A DNA stretch of 64,000 nt from Neptuniibacter marinus (GCF_001597725.1 NZ_LUTR01000016.1:18070-82069), one strand, 5' to 3'; shown: positions 1 to 9,821, numbered from the stretch's first letter. Program-made: numbers and translations. The notes: generated from the sequence alone by a model not told the origin.

Positions 1-177
1 TTTGAATCCTTGGCCTAATAATTTACTTAATTTCTGTTGGCGCATGCCTTTTTGATCTGGGTGTAACTGGTTATATTCGAAGCATAGAGCTTTGGCGCGT
101 TTGCGTTCTTTTACAAGTTCAGGATCAAGTGCGTTGAAAGGTAATCCCGAGAGCATTTTTTGTTTTTCACTTATCAT
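1..177 (-). CDS. maa: Maltose O-acetyltransferase-like protein, N-terminal part (cut by window edge)
   Basis: The minus strand reads an open frame from an ATG at 177 to the window edge, giving 59 residues that begin MISEKQKMLSGLPFNALDPE. This matches the N-terminal Mac domain (SEKEKMLAG...Y.ALDPELV.ER) that precedes the hexapeptide-repeat domain of maltose/galactoside O-acetyltransferases, which move acetyl from acetyl-CoA to sugars. The left-handed beta-helix and its catalytic His lie outside the window, so the exact sugar specificity cannot be judged. The gene is divergent from the M50 protease gene. Family assignment is by recall of the motif only. Confidence 0.75.
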   Translation of the reverse strand, partial: MISEKQKMLSGLPFNALDPELVKERKRAKALCFEYNQLHPDQKGMRQQKLSKLLGQGFK

Positions 178-284
178 CGTATGTGCTCAGCGTTTTAGGT
201 TAAGACTTAGGGCGAAGAGCTTTCTTGCTTGTTCTAGATGCTACATAATGCGCGCTTATTCATTAGGTTACAGCGAGCATTTCT

Positions 285-1379
285 TTGCAGTTACTCAAGA
301 TCGATTGTTTAGGCCGTGAGCTTCGTTTAGAAGGATCTATGGCCGGTTGGCAGGCATTGTACTGGGATAATCAGTTGGTGTCTCAGCATGATGCTAGCGC
401 AGACCCTTCCTCATCCTCTCTACATAGTTTCCAGTTAAAAGCGGGGGAGCAAGAGCTCAATTGCGTGCTGCAGCTTGAATTAACATGGCAGCCATTTGCA
501 TTAAGTTATTCATTACAGCTAAGTGATGGTTTGAGGGACGAGCTTCTCAGCCAAGGTGAGCGGAGTGAAAAGGATATAGAAGCTCAAGTGATAGAGCCTC
601 GTCCAAAGCAGCCTAATAAAGTGAGTTGGTTAGGTATAGGTTCCTTAGGGTTAAAGCTCTTTAAAAGTGCAAAGGTTCTGAAAGTTCTTTTTGCCGCAGG
701 TAGTTTGGCAGCATATACCTGGCTGTTTTCGATACAGTTCGCGATTGCCCTGATACTTTGTTTAGTGTTTCATGAGTATGGGCATATTCGTGCGATGAAG
801 CGTTTTGGTTTGAAAACAAAAGGGATCTATTTGATTCCGTTTGTAGGGGGCTTAGCCCTGTCAGATGATCGTATTAATACCCGTTGGCAGGACGTTTATA
901 TCTCAATTATGGGTCCTTTTTTCGGGCTGTTACTCTCCTGTGCTTGCTTCGTTGTTTATTGGCTGACTGATATAGAGCTTTTTGCGGGTTTAGCCGCCTT
1001 TAATGCGCTATTAAACTTGTTTAACCTCTTACCTGTTTTACCTTTAGATGGTGGGCATATTTTGAAGAGTATCGCTTTTTCAGTGAACTCTGTTATAGGT
1101 TTAGTTTGTTGTGCTTTAGGTGTTATTGCTGGGGTTGTACTCAGTTACTATTTTAATATGACATTGTTAGGTTTTTTATTAGCTATCGGCAGTATTGAGA
1201 TTGTGTTTGAATGGAAGCGCCGACATATAAGCGATCTGTTACCTTTAGATCGTTATGGTCAGATTGTGTCGGCTCTTTGGTATTTTAGTACGGTTGGAGG
1301 CTTATGCACGGTTATTTGGGTGTTGGCGCAGAGTGGTAATGAGGCGTTGGCACTACCGATGAAGATCCTTGGTAGTTGA
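285..1379 (+). CDS. M50-family (site-2-protease-like) membrane zinc metalloprotease
   Basis: This is a 364-residue membrane protein. About 110 soluble residues come first, followed by hydrophobic helices carrying HEYGH (His163, Glu164, His167), which is the HExxH zinc site. LPLDGGHIL, whose Asp255 is the third zinc ligand in S2P-type proteases, follows. The family cleaves membrane-embedded or membrane-proximal substrates; the substrate here is unknown. The frame is closed upstream by a TAG at 264, so translation most likely starts at TTG 285. An ATG at residue 19 is possible, but the preceding residues LLKIDCLGRELRLEGS look conserved. The gene is followed closely by the rhlE-like gene. Confidence 0.8.
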   Translation: MQLLKIDCLGRELRLEGSMAGWQALYWDNQLVSQHDASADPSSSSLHSFQLKAGEQELNCVLQLELTWQPFALSYSLQLSDGLRDELLSQGERSEKDIEAQVIEPRPKQPNKVSWLGIGSLGLKLFKSAKVLKVLFAAGSLAAYTWLFSIQFAIALILCLVFHEYGHIRAMKRFGLKTKGIYLIPFVGGLALSDDRINTRWQDVYISIMGPFFGLLLSCACFVVYWLTDIELFAGLAAFNALLNLFNLLPVLPLDGGHILKSIAFSVNSVIGLVCCALGVIAGVVLSYYFNMTLLGFLLAIGSIEIVFEWKRRHISDLLPLDRYGQIVSALWYFSTVGGLCTVIWVLAQSGNEALALPMKILGS

Positions 1380-1406
1380 GCAACGGGATAGCGGGACGGT
1401 AAATAA

Positions 1407-2660
1407 TTGAACTTTACAGAATTGAGTCTGAACCCTCTTATCGTAAATGCAATCGAGAGTGCGGGTTATAGTGAGGCGACGCCTATTCAAGCGGCGGCGA
1501 TTCCTGTGATTATGTCGGGGCGTGATCTTTTAGCTGGGGCACGAACGGGCACAGGTAAAACCGCCGCTTTTGCTTTGCCTTTGCTAAATAGAATTCTCAG
1601 CGAGCATGAGCATCTAAACGATACTGATAACCTTAAAAAAGTATTAAAAATCCTTGTCTTAGCGCCTACACGTGAACTGGCTCAACAGGTTAATGATAGT
1701 TTTAAAAAGTATGCCAAAGGTAGCGGATTTAGATCGGCGGTTGCTTACGGTGGGGTCGGAATAGCCCCTCAAGTGAATCAAATAAATAAGGGGATTGATC
1801 TTCTTGTTGCGACCCCTGGACGTTTACTTGATCTCATTAAAAAGCGGGTGGTTAATTTATCGACTATCGAAGTGTTAGTGATAGATGAAGCCGACAGAAT
1901 GCTGGATATGGGTTTTAAGGATGAGATTAAAGCGGTAATGAGTAAATTGCCTAAATCTAGACCTGAGGCAACAACCCGACAGACATTGTTATTCAGCGCA
2001 ACCTTGAGCGATAGCATCTATAAATTTAGTAAAAACTTATTACATAAGCCTGAACTGGTTGAGGTTGATCAGCGCAATAGTCGATCTCTTGATGTGCAGC
2101 AGGTTGTTTATAATTGTGATCCTGAGCGTAAGTTGGCTTTGGTTTCTCATCTTATTGCTAAAGAGGGATGGCTGCAGGTCTTGATTTTTAGCCGGACAAA
2201 GCAGGGTGCAGACAAGATTGCTGCGGCATTAAGCTTAACGGGTCTTTGTGCTGAGGCTATACATGCGGATCGTTCACAAACATCTCGTGAACAAGCCTTG
2301 TCTGATTTTAAAAGTGGTTTAGTTAAGGTGCTGGTTGCTACGGATGTGGCAGCACGCGGTCTGGATATTCAGCAGTTGGAGGCGGTGATTAATTTTGAGA
2401 TGCCGTATAAACCAGAAGATTATATACATCGTATAGGCCGCACAGGACGAGCAGGGCATCAGGGAAAAGCGATTACTCTGCTTATTGAGGAGGAAAACTA
2501 TCTTTTAGAAGAGGTTGAAGCTCTTCTTGATGAGCGTTTACCACAGCAGTGGTTAGAGGGGTTCGAGCCAGATTTTACTCGGGTGATTGAGGTGAATCGA
2601 AAGAACTCAAAAAGTGCACAAAAACGCAGGGCAAAAAAGCGAGCATTAGGTAAACGTTGA
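1407..2660 (+). CDS. rhlE: DEAD-box ATP-dependent RNA helicase, RhlE-like
   Basis: This 417-residue helicase has the full motif series: TPIQ Q-motif, AGARTGTGKTA (motif I), PTREL (Ia), TPGRL (Ib), DEAD (II), SAT (III), ARGLDI (V) and HRIGRTGRAG (VI). A short basic tail (KSAQKRRAKKRALGKR) is of the sort that helps bind RNA. The N-terminus MNFTELSLNPLI is RhlE-like rather than DbpA/SrmB-like. The start is TTG at 1407, the only start that gives the conserved N-terminus. It probably unwinds rRNA or mRNA in the cytoplasm. It sits 27 bp behind the protease gene and ends at a strong terminator. Confidence 0.88.
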   Translation: MNFTELSLNPLIVNAIESAGYSEATPIQAAAIPVIMSGRDLLAGARTGTGKTAAFALPLLNRILSEHEHLNDTDNLKKVLKILVLAPTRELAQQVNDSFKKYAKGSGFRSAVAYGGVGIAPQVNQINKGIDLLVATPGRLLDLIKKRVVNLSTIEVLVIDEADRMLDMGFKDEIKAVMSKLPKSRPEATTRQTLLFSATLSDSIYKFSKNLLHKPELVEVDQRNSRSLDVQQVVYNCDPERKLALVSHLIAKEGWLQVLIFSRTKQGADKIAAALSLTGLCAEAIHADRSQTSREQALSDFKSGLVKVLVATDVAARGLDIQQLEAVINFEMPYKPEDYIHRIGRTGRAGHQGKAITLLIEEENYLLEEVEALLDERLPQQWLEGFEPDFTRVIEVNRKNSKSAQKRRAKKRALGKR

Positions 2661-2670
2661 TTATTACAAG

Positions 2671-2713
2671 AAAGCCCCTACAAAATGACAGCTAATCTTT
2701 TGTAGGGGGCTTT
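2671..2713. terminator. Bidirectional intrinsic terminator between rhlE-like gene and lipoprotein gene
   Basis: AAAGCCCCTACAAAA and TTTTGTAGGGGGCTTT form a near-perfect inverted repeat (one bulged G) with a 12-base spacer. It lies between two convergent genes, so it can serve both strands. The A/T tracts at both feet supply the U-runs. Confidence 0.8.
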
Positions 2714-2741
2714 GGTTCCAGCTAAAGGTTTTTAACGTTTA

Positions 2742-4262
2742 TTAAATGGAAACATTAAGCGCTTTTACTGTTTCTATATTAATGTATTTATCCGTAGGCA
2801 ACTGATTGTCGCGTTGGAAATCATTAACCGCACTCATCGTCTCGCGTCCTACAACACCATCAATCTTACCGGGATTATAGCCTTTGCTAGCCAAAGCGCG
2901 TTGAATATCCATGATGGTAGTACGCGTCATATTGGTTTCACAAAGAATCGAGCGCCATTCCATATAGCCATCTTTATCTATTTTGCTTAATGAAACGGTT
3001 TCGTACTCTGCTGGAATTTCTGTACGGTTTTCGCTAGCTGCTGACGCTAGTTTGGTCACTGTTACAGTTTCGTATTTAGCAGGGATTTCAACTTTCTGCG
3101 TTGTCGCAGGCGTTGCTACTACAGTACGTTTGATTGTTTTGTACTGAGCTGGTTGCTCAGTTAAACAGATCTTATTACCTGTGCGTGTTTCTCTTGGGTG
3201 TTCATGGTTGTGTACTTCGTGCCATACAAAAGCAACATCACTGACTTTCTTCGTGACAGGTACATCTTTGTATTTAGCCGGTACCGTTGTACGCACCTCT
3301 TTTGCTTCAGAAACTAGCTCTTGTACGCGAACGGTTTCATAAACAGCTGGGATTTCAATCGTGCGAGTTGTCGCAGGTGAAGATAGAACGCGTTTAGTTA
3401 CCGTTTTGAAGGTGTCAGGTACTTCAACTAGGCACATGATCTCGCCGGTTGCCGCATCGATTTTTTGGATTGGACCCGTGCCTTTTTTCCAAATAGTGTG
3501 GGCAGGTACGTCGATCACTTGTTCTGTCACAGTAGAGTACTGAGCTGGGATCTCTTCAATACGTGTACTGGCTTCTTTCACCAGTACTGTTTTCTCAACC
3601 CAACGGAATTCAGCGGGTTGGGTGGTTACCACTTCATATTCTTCTTGAATAAGAACAGGTTCATTTACTTGTTCAAATTTTGCAGGAAGGTAATGTTCAT
3701 GGAAACACATTCCAGGCTGTGCTGCTGCTAGATCGATACCATGTTCGCTGGCTGCATCAAGTAGTTTTTGACTGGCAGGAGCGCTGCCTTTTTTTAGATC
3801 GATCAACCACTGAGTGCTGGCTTCTTTTACCAGCTTTTGCTCAGTCACTGTTTCGTATTGAGCAGGAACGGCAATCATCTTATAGCTAGCAGGTTGAATA
3901 AGTACTTGTTCCGTTACTTTTTCATAGGATGCAGGGATGATGTCGACTTTCTCACTCGCATCTTTAACAAGTAAGGTTTCTGTGTAGTTTTGATAGGTTG
4001 GCTCTACCCAAACACGGGCATAGCATTCGCCGGGCTTAGCATTAGGGGGAAGTAGTTCGTTACCATCGGATGTTTGCTGAGTTTCAGCTTCACGTTTTGC
4101 AACGGCTTTTTCTCGTTCAACGAGTTCTTTGTTTCTTTGTTCTAATTCTGCTGCTGAATAAGGGGATGATTGGACTTGTGGATTGTTTCCACTACAAGCC
4201 GCTAACAAAATAGCGCTTGAGATGAAGCTGAGTTTGATTATACCTTTACTTGTGATAACCAT
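2742..4262 (-). CDS. Repeat-containing lipoprotein with C-terminal peptidoglycan-binding domain
   Basis: This 506-residue protein has a lipoprotein signal peptide with lipobox LLAAC (Cys about 23). A short coiled, charged stretch (residues 40-65) follows. The central region consists of many degenerate units of the type 'PA.Y..VTE.VLV..AS', about 30 residues each, in groups separated by Cys-containing linkers. The C-terminus (about 440-506) looks like a PG_binding_1 domain (IQRALASKGYNPGKIDG...FQ). A strong AGGAGG lies just before the ATG. I infer an outer-membrane lipoprotein that touches peptidoglycan; no function is established. It is monocistronic and lies between a terminator and the DnaJ-related gene. 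Confidence 0.75.
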   Translation of the reverse strand: MVITSKGIIKLSFISSAILLAACSGNNPQVQSSPYSAAELEQRNKELVEREKAVAKREAETQQTSDGNELLPPNAKPGECYARVWVEPTYQNYTETLLVKDASEKVDIIPASYEKVTEQVLIQPASYKMIAVPAQYETVTEQKLVKEASTQWLIDLKKGSAPASQKLLDAASEHGIDLAAAQPGMCFHEHYLPAKFEQVNEPVLIQEEYEVVTTQPAEFRWVEKTVLVKEASTRIEEIPAQYSTVTEQVIDVPAHTIWKKGTGPIQKIDAATGEIMCLVEVPDTFKTVTKRVLSSPATTRTIEIPAVYETVRVQELVSEAKEVRTTVPAKYKDVPVTKKVSDVAFVWHEVHNHEHPRETRTGNKICLTEQPAQYKTIKRTVVATPATTQKVEIPAKYETVTVTKLASAASENRTEIPAEYETVSLSKIDKDGYMEWRSILCETNMTRTTIMDIQRALASKGYNPGKIDGVVGRETMSAVNDFQRDNQLPTDKYINIETVKALNVSI

Positions 4263-4373
4263 GGTTCCTCCTGGATGGGGTTTACAAGTGTCGACCTAGG
4301 GTATTTTAGAGCGTGAAACTTAAGGGAAGCTGTACAGCTCTATCAGCAACTCATGGAATTAAGTATAAAGAGA

Positions 4374-4955
4374 CTATTGTCTTATGCATACAAGCACTTC
4401 GTATGCCTCTCTTATTTTAATGAACTGTTCTGGGTCGCCTCCTTTATCGGGATGATGTTGGGAAGCTAGTTGTTGGTATCTTCGACGAATGCTGTTTGTA
4501 TCGGTGTCACCCTTTAACCCTAAAGTGGCAAGAGCGTGTTCTGCTTCATCAATTTTGTAATAACGTTGCCAGAAACTATCCAGAAGAGTATCAACACTTT
4601 CTTGATCGCTTTTTAAAAATTCATTCCAGTCAAGATAGTAAGAGCGTATACCTTCGTCAGAGACTGGAGAGGTTAGCGTTTTATCGGCTGTGTTTTGTCT
4701 GGGGCTGAGTTCTATTTTTAATGCGGAGATAGATAGGGATAATCCCTCTTCCCAAAAGACAGGCTGCAGTTGATAAAGAGCATTCATTACTAAAAAGTGG
4801 CGACGGAATAAGGTTAAATCAGCGGAAGGGTCTGTGGGTAGCTTTAAGTCGTTATCATCAAAGGCTAACTGTTGAAAGAGTTCATATTCGCTGATCGCTT
4901 GCGGAGAATCCCTAAGGATTTTTGCGATAGGTAATAATAAAGGGTTATGTTGCAT
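4374..4955 (-). CDS. DnaJ-related protein with C-terminal J domain
   Basis: A 193-residue protein. Residues 1-120 resemble the DNAJ_related N-terminal domain (NPLLLPIAKILRDSP...). The last about 55 residues form a J domain with the HPD tripeptide in QHHPDKGGDPEQF. J domains stimulate the ATPase of DnaK/Hsp70, and HPD is the contact motif. There is no Gly/Phe-rich region or zinc-finger domain, so this is a specialised co-chaperone rather than DnaJ itself. The client is unknown. It lies alone between two unrelated genes. Confidence 0.8.
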   Translation of the reverse strand: MQHNPLLLPIAKILRDSPQAISEYELFQQLAFDDNDLKLPTDPSADLTLFRRHFLVMNALYQLQPVFWEEGLSLSISALKIELSPRQNTADKTLTSPVSDEGIRSYYLDWNEFLKSDQESVDTLLDSFWQRYYKIDEAEHALATLGLKGDTDTNSIRRRYQQLASQHHPDKGGDPEQFIKIREAYEVLVCIRQ

Positions 4956-5144
4956 AGTGCCTGGATAGATTTGAATGTGTGATTCAGCATAAAGTTAATA
5001 GATGCCTCTTTCCAGTTTAAGTGTAGGTTATTTATCTCTTTTAAGGTTTATTATGCATTTGGTATCTATTTACCTGTTTTAGGGCTTAATCTTATTTAGT
5101 CTCAAGAGTAGAATCGCGGGTATAAATTTAATATGGAAGATTAT

Positions 5145-6080
5145 ATGAATTTGGCTGACAAAGTTCAGGCGTTGTATGCGGAATACGGTGCTCTGAAAGG
5201 TGTAACAATTGAGATCTATAAGCAGCTTATTGCGGTTAGTGTGAAGAATAAAGCTGCGTCGGCCACTATTTTTCTTCAAGGAGCGCAGCTTGCTGAATAC
5301 AAACAAGCGGGTGAGCGTCCTTTGCTTTGGTTAAGCGATCAATGCGACTATCAAGTGGGTAAGCCGCTTCGTGGGGGAATTCCTATTTGTTGGCCTTGGT
5401 TTGGCGATTTAGCTAAGAATCCGGATCAGGTAAAAGATCAAATATCATTGGATGTTGTTCCCGCTCATGGCTTAGTTCGTGATCAAGAGTGGTGCTTAGC
5501 TGATGTTAAGTTAATTGATAGTGAAACTACCCTGATTAAACTGGAATTAGATGTACAGCCATCTGATCTTTGGCCGTTTCCAGCCTTATTAAAGTTAGAG
5601 GTGACTGTAGGTCGCTCTCTTTCTATGAACTTTGAAGTAATAAATACGGGAGATAAGGCATTTTCCTTTACCTCTGCACTGCATAGTTATTTTAATATTG
5701 CCGGTATTGAGAGGGTTGAGGTCTTAGGGCTAGAGGGTGTGGAATATATAGATACATTGAAGGATTGGCGGCTTAGTTGTTCTAATAATCCTTTACGCGT
5801 CTCATCTGAAGTCGATCGCATCTATAAGAATTTGAGCGGTGTTGTGCTGATTAATGATCCCGGTTTTGTACGCCAAATTGAAGTGACAAGCCATAATGCA
5901 CCAGACCTTGTTGTTTGGAACCCGTGGGCTGAGAAAGCTAAAAGGTTAAGCAATTTTGCTGATCAAGCTTTCCATAAGATGCTTTGTTTGGAAAATGCGC
6001 ATCTTTTAGATAATCTACAAACCTTAGCGCCTGATCAATCTTTTTCAATGGGGCTGAATTGTCGGGTCTCGATCACTTAA
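5145..6080 (+). CDS. D-hexose-6-phosphate mutarotase (YeaD-like aldose 1-epimerase family)
   Basis: About 311 residues with the galactose-mutarotase-like beta-sandwich pattern: RGGIPICWPWFG near residue 80, HGLVRDQEW near 110, a central His in LHSYFNIAG, and the C-terminal LCLENAH. In YeaD-type enzymes the two His and the Glu catalyse alpha/beta interconversion of glucose-6-phosphate and related sugar phosphates. An ATG at 5133 is also in frame, but GGAAG lies at proper distance only from the ATG at 5145, so I chose the latter. It appears monocistronic. Confidence 0.82.
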   Translation: MNLADKVQALYAEYGALKGVTIEIYKQLIAVSVKNKAASATIFLQGAQLAEYKQAGERPLLWLSDQCDYQVGKPLRGGIPICWPWFGDLAKNPDQVKDQISLDVVPAHGLVRDQEWCLADVKLIDSETTLIKLELDVQPSDLWPFPALLKLEVTVGRSLSMNFEVINTGDKAFSFTSALHSYFNIAGIERVEVLGLEGVEYIDTLKDWRLSCSNNPLRVSSEVDRIYKNLSGVVLINDPGFVRQIEVTSHNAPDLVVWNPWAEKAKRLSNFADQAFHKMLCLENAHLLDNLQTLAPDQSFSMGLNCRVSIT

Positions 6081-6440
6081 ATAGCATTTTTGAGTCGAAG
6101 TCAGTATTTGAAGTAATCCGCTTGTCTGCTGTTTTTTACCCGATGTTGACTAGGGTTGTTTCTGGGTACTGGCGTTTTTTTCCACCTTTAATTGTTTTCT
6201 TCGTTCAAATGCCGCATTCGCTACTTTGGCGTAAGAGGCATATTGTGCACTGCTAAGGTGTAAGCTTGAATTACCTGACCGACTAACGGTTCTATGATTT
6301 GTTTTAGGTGAATTACACATCGCTTAATCTCCACAATCTGATAGTGACTATGATCAGATAAAGGAATAAAAGTTCAATAATTGTTCATTTGCGTTGTTTA
6401 TTTGAGTTGTGTGTTAAGAACCATCCGTGGCCTTAGCGCG
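6081..6440. other. Intergenic region, no gene seen
   Basis: 360 bases between two genes whose 3' ends face each other. A short open frame across 6059-6256 has no family features. The only structure noticed is a 7-bp inverted repeat, ATCTGAT...ATCAGAT (6336-6359, 10-base spacer). No good U-tract terminator is visible for either flanking gene. Confidence 0.4.
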
Positions 6441-7892
6441 TTAAGATGATTGTGCATCGAGCTTTTCAAGTTGTTTAAACTGGGTTATACCGCTAATTTG
6501 ATCTTCTGCATGGTGGTTGACATAAAGTACGGTGGTGTCGCCACTAGTGCATATTTTTTCAATCAACGCTAAAACAAGCTGGCGGTTGATATCATCTAAG
6601 CCTAAGCAGGGCTCATCTAAAATCAACAGCGTAGGGTGTTTAACCATTGCACGTGCGATCAGCAGTAAGCGTTGATCACCGAACGAAAGCTGATTATAGG
6701 GCTCGTTAGCTCGATCTTTCATGCCGAGCAGCGCTAGCCACTGGTCTGCGACTGCTTTTTGCTTGTCTGTACTCTTTGTATAGACCCCAATGCTGTCATG
6801 GAAACCAGATAGAATGACGTTACGCAGGCTTATGCTGACTCGGTATTCCCACTGAAGGGCGGTGGATACGTAGCCAATATATTGTTTGATCTGCCAAATC
6901 GTTTCACCGTGTCCACGCTGCATACCAAATACAAAAATATCATTGGTATAACACTGAGGGTGATCGCCGGTAATTAGGTTTAATAAACAGGTTTTTCCAC
7001 TGCCGTTAGGTCCGCTTAATTGCCAATGCTGACCCGCTTCAATCGTCCAATCGAGACCGTCGATAATAGTGGCATCGCCGTAAGCGACTTTAATGTTTTT
7101 TAGGCGCACAAGAGGATCTTTGGGGTTGAGTGAAGGCGGGCGGTCAGAAAGATCTGTCGCAGGCACCGAGAGCTCAGTTGTTTTTAAGTGAAGCAGTTGG
7201 TAAAGGTCGTCGTAAGCCTGTTTGTTATTGATATCTACGCTGTGTTGAAGCTTGCCGTGATCGGTGTAGGCAATATGGGTAATAAAGTCGGGAATTTCGT
7301 CAAAACGGTTGAGCACGAGCACCATTGCTATGGAATCGATCTTGCTTTTTAACAAGCTTTGCAACAGTTGCATAGAGGCCGTATCGAGCCCATCAAAAGG
7401 TTCATCAAGAATAATGAGGTCAGGGTTGTTTGCTAATGCTCGAATCAGCATTATCTTACGCGTCTCGCCCGTTGATAGCTTTCTAAAGCTACGATCCAAC
7501 ATCGGTTCTAATTTGAACATGGCAACTAGCTGATCTAGTAAGGCGCTATCAAATTCAGGGTAAAGTGCTTTGCCTTCTTCAAGGATCTCTCTGACGGGGG
7601 TGCCTTCGGATATTACATCCATGATGTCAGCATCGTCTTTTTTCAACTCACGCTCAATTAGCTCGGCTTGGGCTTCAAAAGATACAATTTCAATATGCTG
7701 AGGTAGGCCTGAAATAGAGCCGCTGACTTTATGGCCCGCACCGGCCAAAATAGCTGATAGGGCAGATTTACCTGAACCGTTAGCGCCAGTGATAACCCAG
7801 TGTTGGTTTGGCTCAAGTGTCCAGTTAATATTGTTTAAGGTGAAGGACTCACCAAAGGCTGCCGTATAATTTTCTATTTTGATGCTTTTCAT
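6441..7892 (-). CDS. modF: ModF-like ABC protein with two ATP-binding cassettes
   Basis: A 483-residue protein with two full ABC cassettes and no membrane segment. Cassette 1 has Walker A GANGSGKS, signature LSTGE and Walker B LIILDEP. Cassette 2 has GPNGSGKT, LSFGDQ and LLILDEP. This tandem arrangement and length match ModF (PhrA) of E. coli, which lies beside the molybdate transporter but whose role is unclear. No mod genes are adjacent here, so molybdate involvement is an inference from similarity only. The frame extends upstream to a TTG at 7958, but the ATG at 7892 fits the start of the cassette. Confidence 0.75.
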   Translation of the reverse strand: MKSIKIENYTAAFGESFTLNNINWTLEPNQHWVITGANGSGKSALSAILAGAGHKVSGSISGLPQHIEIVSFEAQAELIERELKKDDADIMDVISEGTPVREILEEGKALYPEFDSALLDQLVAMFKLEPMLDRSFRKLSTGETRKIMLIRALANNPDLIILDEPFDGLDTASMQLLQSLLKSKIDSIAMVLVLNRFDEIPDFITHIAYTDHGKLQHSVDINNKQAYDDLYQLLHLKTTELSVPATDLSDRPPSLNPKDPLVRLKNIKVAYGDATIIDGLDWTIEAGQHWQLSGPNGSGKTCLLNLITGDHPQCYTNDIFVFGMQRGHGETIWQIKQYIGYVSTALQWEYRVSISLRNVILSGFHDSIGVYTKSTDKQKAVADQWLALLGMKDRANEPYNQLSFGDQRLLLIARAMVKHPTLLILDEPCLGLDDINRQLVLALIEKICTSGDTTVLYVNHHAEDQISGITQFKQLEKLDAQSS

Positions 7893-7971
7893 TTCAATAT
7901 GTGACGGAAGTATTTGGGTCAATACTCTACCGTTCCTCGTCAAAAAAATGTGGAACAACTTACGTTAGTGC

Positions 7972-8003
7972 GAAAAAAAAGCCAAGACCAAAGGCCCTGA
8001 CTT
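7972..8003 (-). terminator. Intrinsic terminator of ilvC
   Basis: On the minus strand AGTCAGGGCC-TTT-GGTCTTGGCT folds into a ten-pair stem (with G-U pairs) directly followed by eight Ts, 41-70 bases beyond the ilvC stop. Confidence 0.75.
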
Positions 8004-8043
8004 TTATTTATTCTATGAATAAAAATGCATAATTATCAAATAA

Positions 8044-9519
8044 TTATACGATCTTCTTCATGTCAGCCATATGGCCACGTAGAACTGCACCAATGGCTTC
8101 TACTGGATGGCTGCGTAGGGCAGCATTTACTTCAATCAGGCGAGCGTTATCTACACCGGTGTCTGTTGTATCTAGACCTTTACCGATAACGTCAGTTTTA
8201 ATGCCTTTCATGAAATCAGCCAATAGCGGTAGGCATGCGTGGTTGTATAGGTAGCAACCGTATTCTGCTGTATCAGAGATTGTTGCGTTCATCTCATAAA
8301 GTTTCTTACGCGCAATTGTATTAGCGATAAGCGGTGTTTCATGTAGTGATTCGTAGTAAGCAGATTCAGCAATGATGCCTGCAGCCGTCATTGTTTCGAA
8401 TGCAAGCTCAACGCCGGCTTTAACCATTGCAACCATAAGGATACCGTTGTCGAAGAATTCCTGTTCAGAAATTTCAACATCGCCTGCAGGAGTTTTCTCG
8501 AAAGCAGTCTCAGCCGTTTCTGCGCGCCAGCCTAGAAGATTTTTATCATCATTCGCCCAGTCTTCCATCATAACGCGTGAGAAAGTACCGTCGATGATGT
8601 CATCTTGGTGCTTGTTGTAAAGTGGGCGCATGATCTCTTTCAACTCTTCAGCAAGATCGAATGCTTTGATCTTAGCTGGGTTAGAAAGACGATCTAGCAT
8701 GTTAGTCACGCCACCGTATTTAAGTGCTTCAGTGATCGTTTCCCAACCATACTGAATAAGCTTAGATGCGTAACCAGAATCAATACCTTCTTCAACCATT
8801 TTGTCGAAGCAAAGTAGGGAACCTGTCTGAAGCATACCGCAAAGAATTGTCTGCTCCCCCATAAGGTCAGACTTAACTTCCGCGATGAAAGAAGACATTA
8901 GAACGCCTGCTTTGTGGCCGCCTGTACCTACAGCGTATGCTTTTGCAAGTGCAAGACCTTCGCCTTTAGGATCGTTGTCTTCGTGAACAGCAATAAGTGT
9001 TGGAACACCAAAGCCACGCACGTATTCAGCGCGAACTTCAGAGCCAGGGCACTTAGGTGCAACCATGATTACGGTTAAGTCTTCACGGATTTTCATGCCT
9101 TCTTCCACGATGTTGAAACCGTGAGAGTAAGATAGGCAAGCGCCTTTTTTCATAAGTGGCATGACTTCGTTTACAACAGGCGTGTGCTGCTTATCAGGTG
9201 TAAGGTTCAATACAACATCAGCTGTTGGGATAAGTTCTTCGTATGTGCCCACAACAAAACCGTTTTCTGTCGCGTTTTTCCAAGACTGGCGCTTTTCAGC
9301 AATTGCAGCTGCACGAAGGGTGTAAGAAACATCTAGACCACTATCACGTAAGTTAAGACCTTGGTTAAGACCCTGTGCACCACAGCCGATTACGACTATT
9401 TTTTTGCCTTTAAGCGCTTCAACACCATCGCTGAACTCGTCCATAGACATAAAACGACATTTAGCTAGCTGTGCAAGCTGCTCACGTAAAGGTAGTGTAT
9501 TGAAATAGTTGTTAGACAT
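8044..9519 (-). CDS. ilvC: Ketol-acid reductoisomerase, class II (long form)
   Basis: The 491-residue product is identical in length to E. coli IlvC. It reads [18 protein letters not shown] at the N-terminus, then a Rossmann NADPH-binding loop [17 protein letters not shown], and carries the duplicated knotted C-terminal domain typical of the long class II enzymes. It converts acetolactate and acetohydroxybutyrate to the dihydroxy acids of valine, leucine and isoleucine synthesis using Mg2+ and NADPH. The ATG at 9519 with GGAATTTGG just upstream is preferred over the TTG two codons earlier. No ilvY lies divergent to it, unlike in enterics. Confidence 0.95.
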   Translation of the reverse strand: MSNNYFNTLPLREQLAQLAKCRFMSMDEFSDGVEALKGKKIVVIGCGAQGLNQGLNLRDSGLDVSYTLRAAAIAEKRQSWKNATENGFVVGTYEELIPTADVVLNLTPDKQHTPVVNEVMPLMKKGACLSYSHGFNIVEEGMKIREDLTVIMVAPKCPGSEVRAEYVRGFGVPTLIAVHEDNDPKGEGLALAKAYAVGTGGHKAGVLMSSFIAEVKSDLMGEQTILCGMLQTGSLLCFDKMVEEGIDSGYASKLIQYGWETITEALKYGGVTNMLDRLSNPAKIKAFDLAEELKEIMRPLYNKHQDDIIDGTFSRVMMEDWANDDKNLLGWRAETAETAFEKTPAGDVEISEQEFFDNGILMVAMVKAGVELAFETMTAAGIIAESAYYESLHETPLIANTIARKKLYEMNATISDTAEYGCYLYNHACLPLLADFMKGIKTDVIGKGLDTTDTGVDNARLIEVNAALRSHPVEAIGAVLRGHMADMKKIV

Positions 9520-9542
9520 TTCCAAATTCCGTATTAATTATG

Positions 9543-9557
9543 TCGGGTGAAACCCGA
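9543..9557 (-). promoter_or_regulatory. ilvC: Small hairpin in the ilvC 5' leader
   Basis: TCGGGT-GAA-ACCCGA is a perfect 6-bp inverted repeat that ends 24 bases before the ilvC start codon, so the mRNA leader can fold next to the ribosome-binding site. There is no U-tract and no leader peptide rich in branched-chain codons, so classical attenuation is not supported. Confidence 0.4.
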
Positions 9558-9821
9558 AAGCTGGTTAATTATGGCGATACTCTAATTGAATTAAAGCGTC
9601 GCGTAAAATGATATATATGGGTTGTTCTGTTGCATTTATTGCAATGATAAACTGCATCAAAACAGGTTGGGCTAAATAATAGCTATATTTTGAGCAGGTG
9701 CCAGTAGAACCCGCAGATATTGGATCGATTGTGCGAAAAATATCCATTTCATGAAGTTCTGATCAGATAGTAATCAACCTTTTATCTCTATTTCATTTAT
9801 TTTGCATTTGCGTGAAATAGG
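9558..9821. other. Intergenic region upstream of ilvC and of tRNA-fMet
   Basis: With the leader and tRNA promoter this makes up the about 350-base gap between ilvC and the initiator tRNA, and it must hold the ilvC promoter. A small minus-strand frame (9565-9747) has no recognisable features. I saw no gene or clear operator. Confidence 0.4.

Noticed and set aside
3361..3889. Several plus-strand frames of 60-88 residues
   Set aside because: They are antisense to the repeat region of the lipoprotein gene and are long only because of its biased repeat codons.
7893..7958. N-terminal extension of the ModF-like protein
   Set aside because: It starts with TTG, has no ribosome-binding site, and adds residues without resemblance to the family. 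ATG 7892 directly precedes the cassette.
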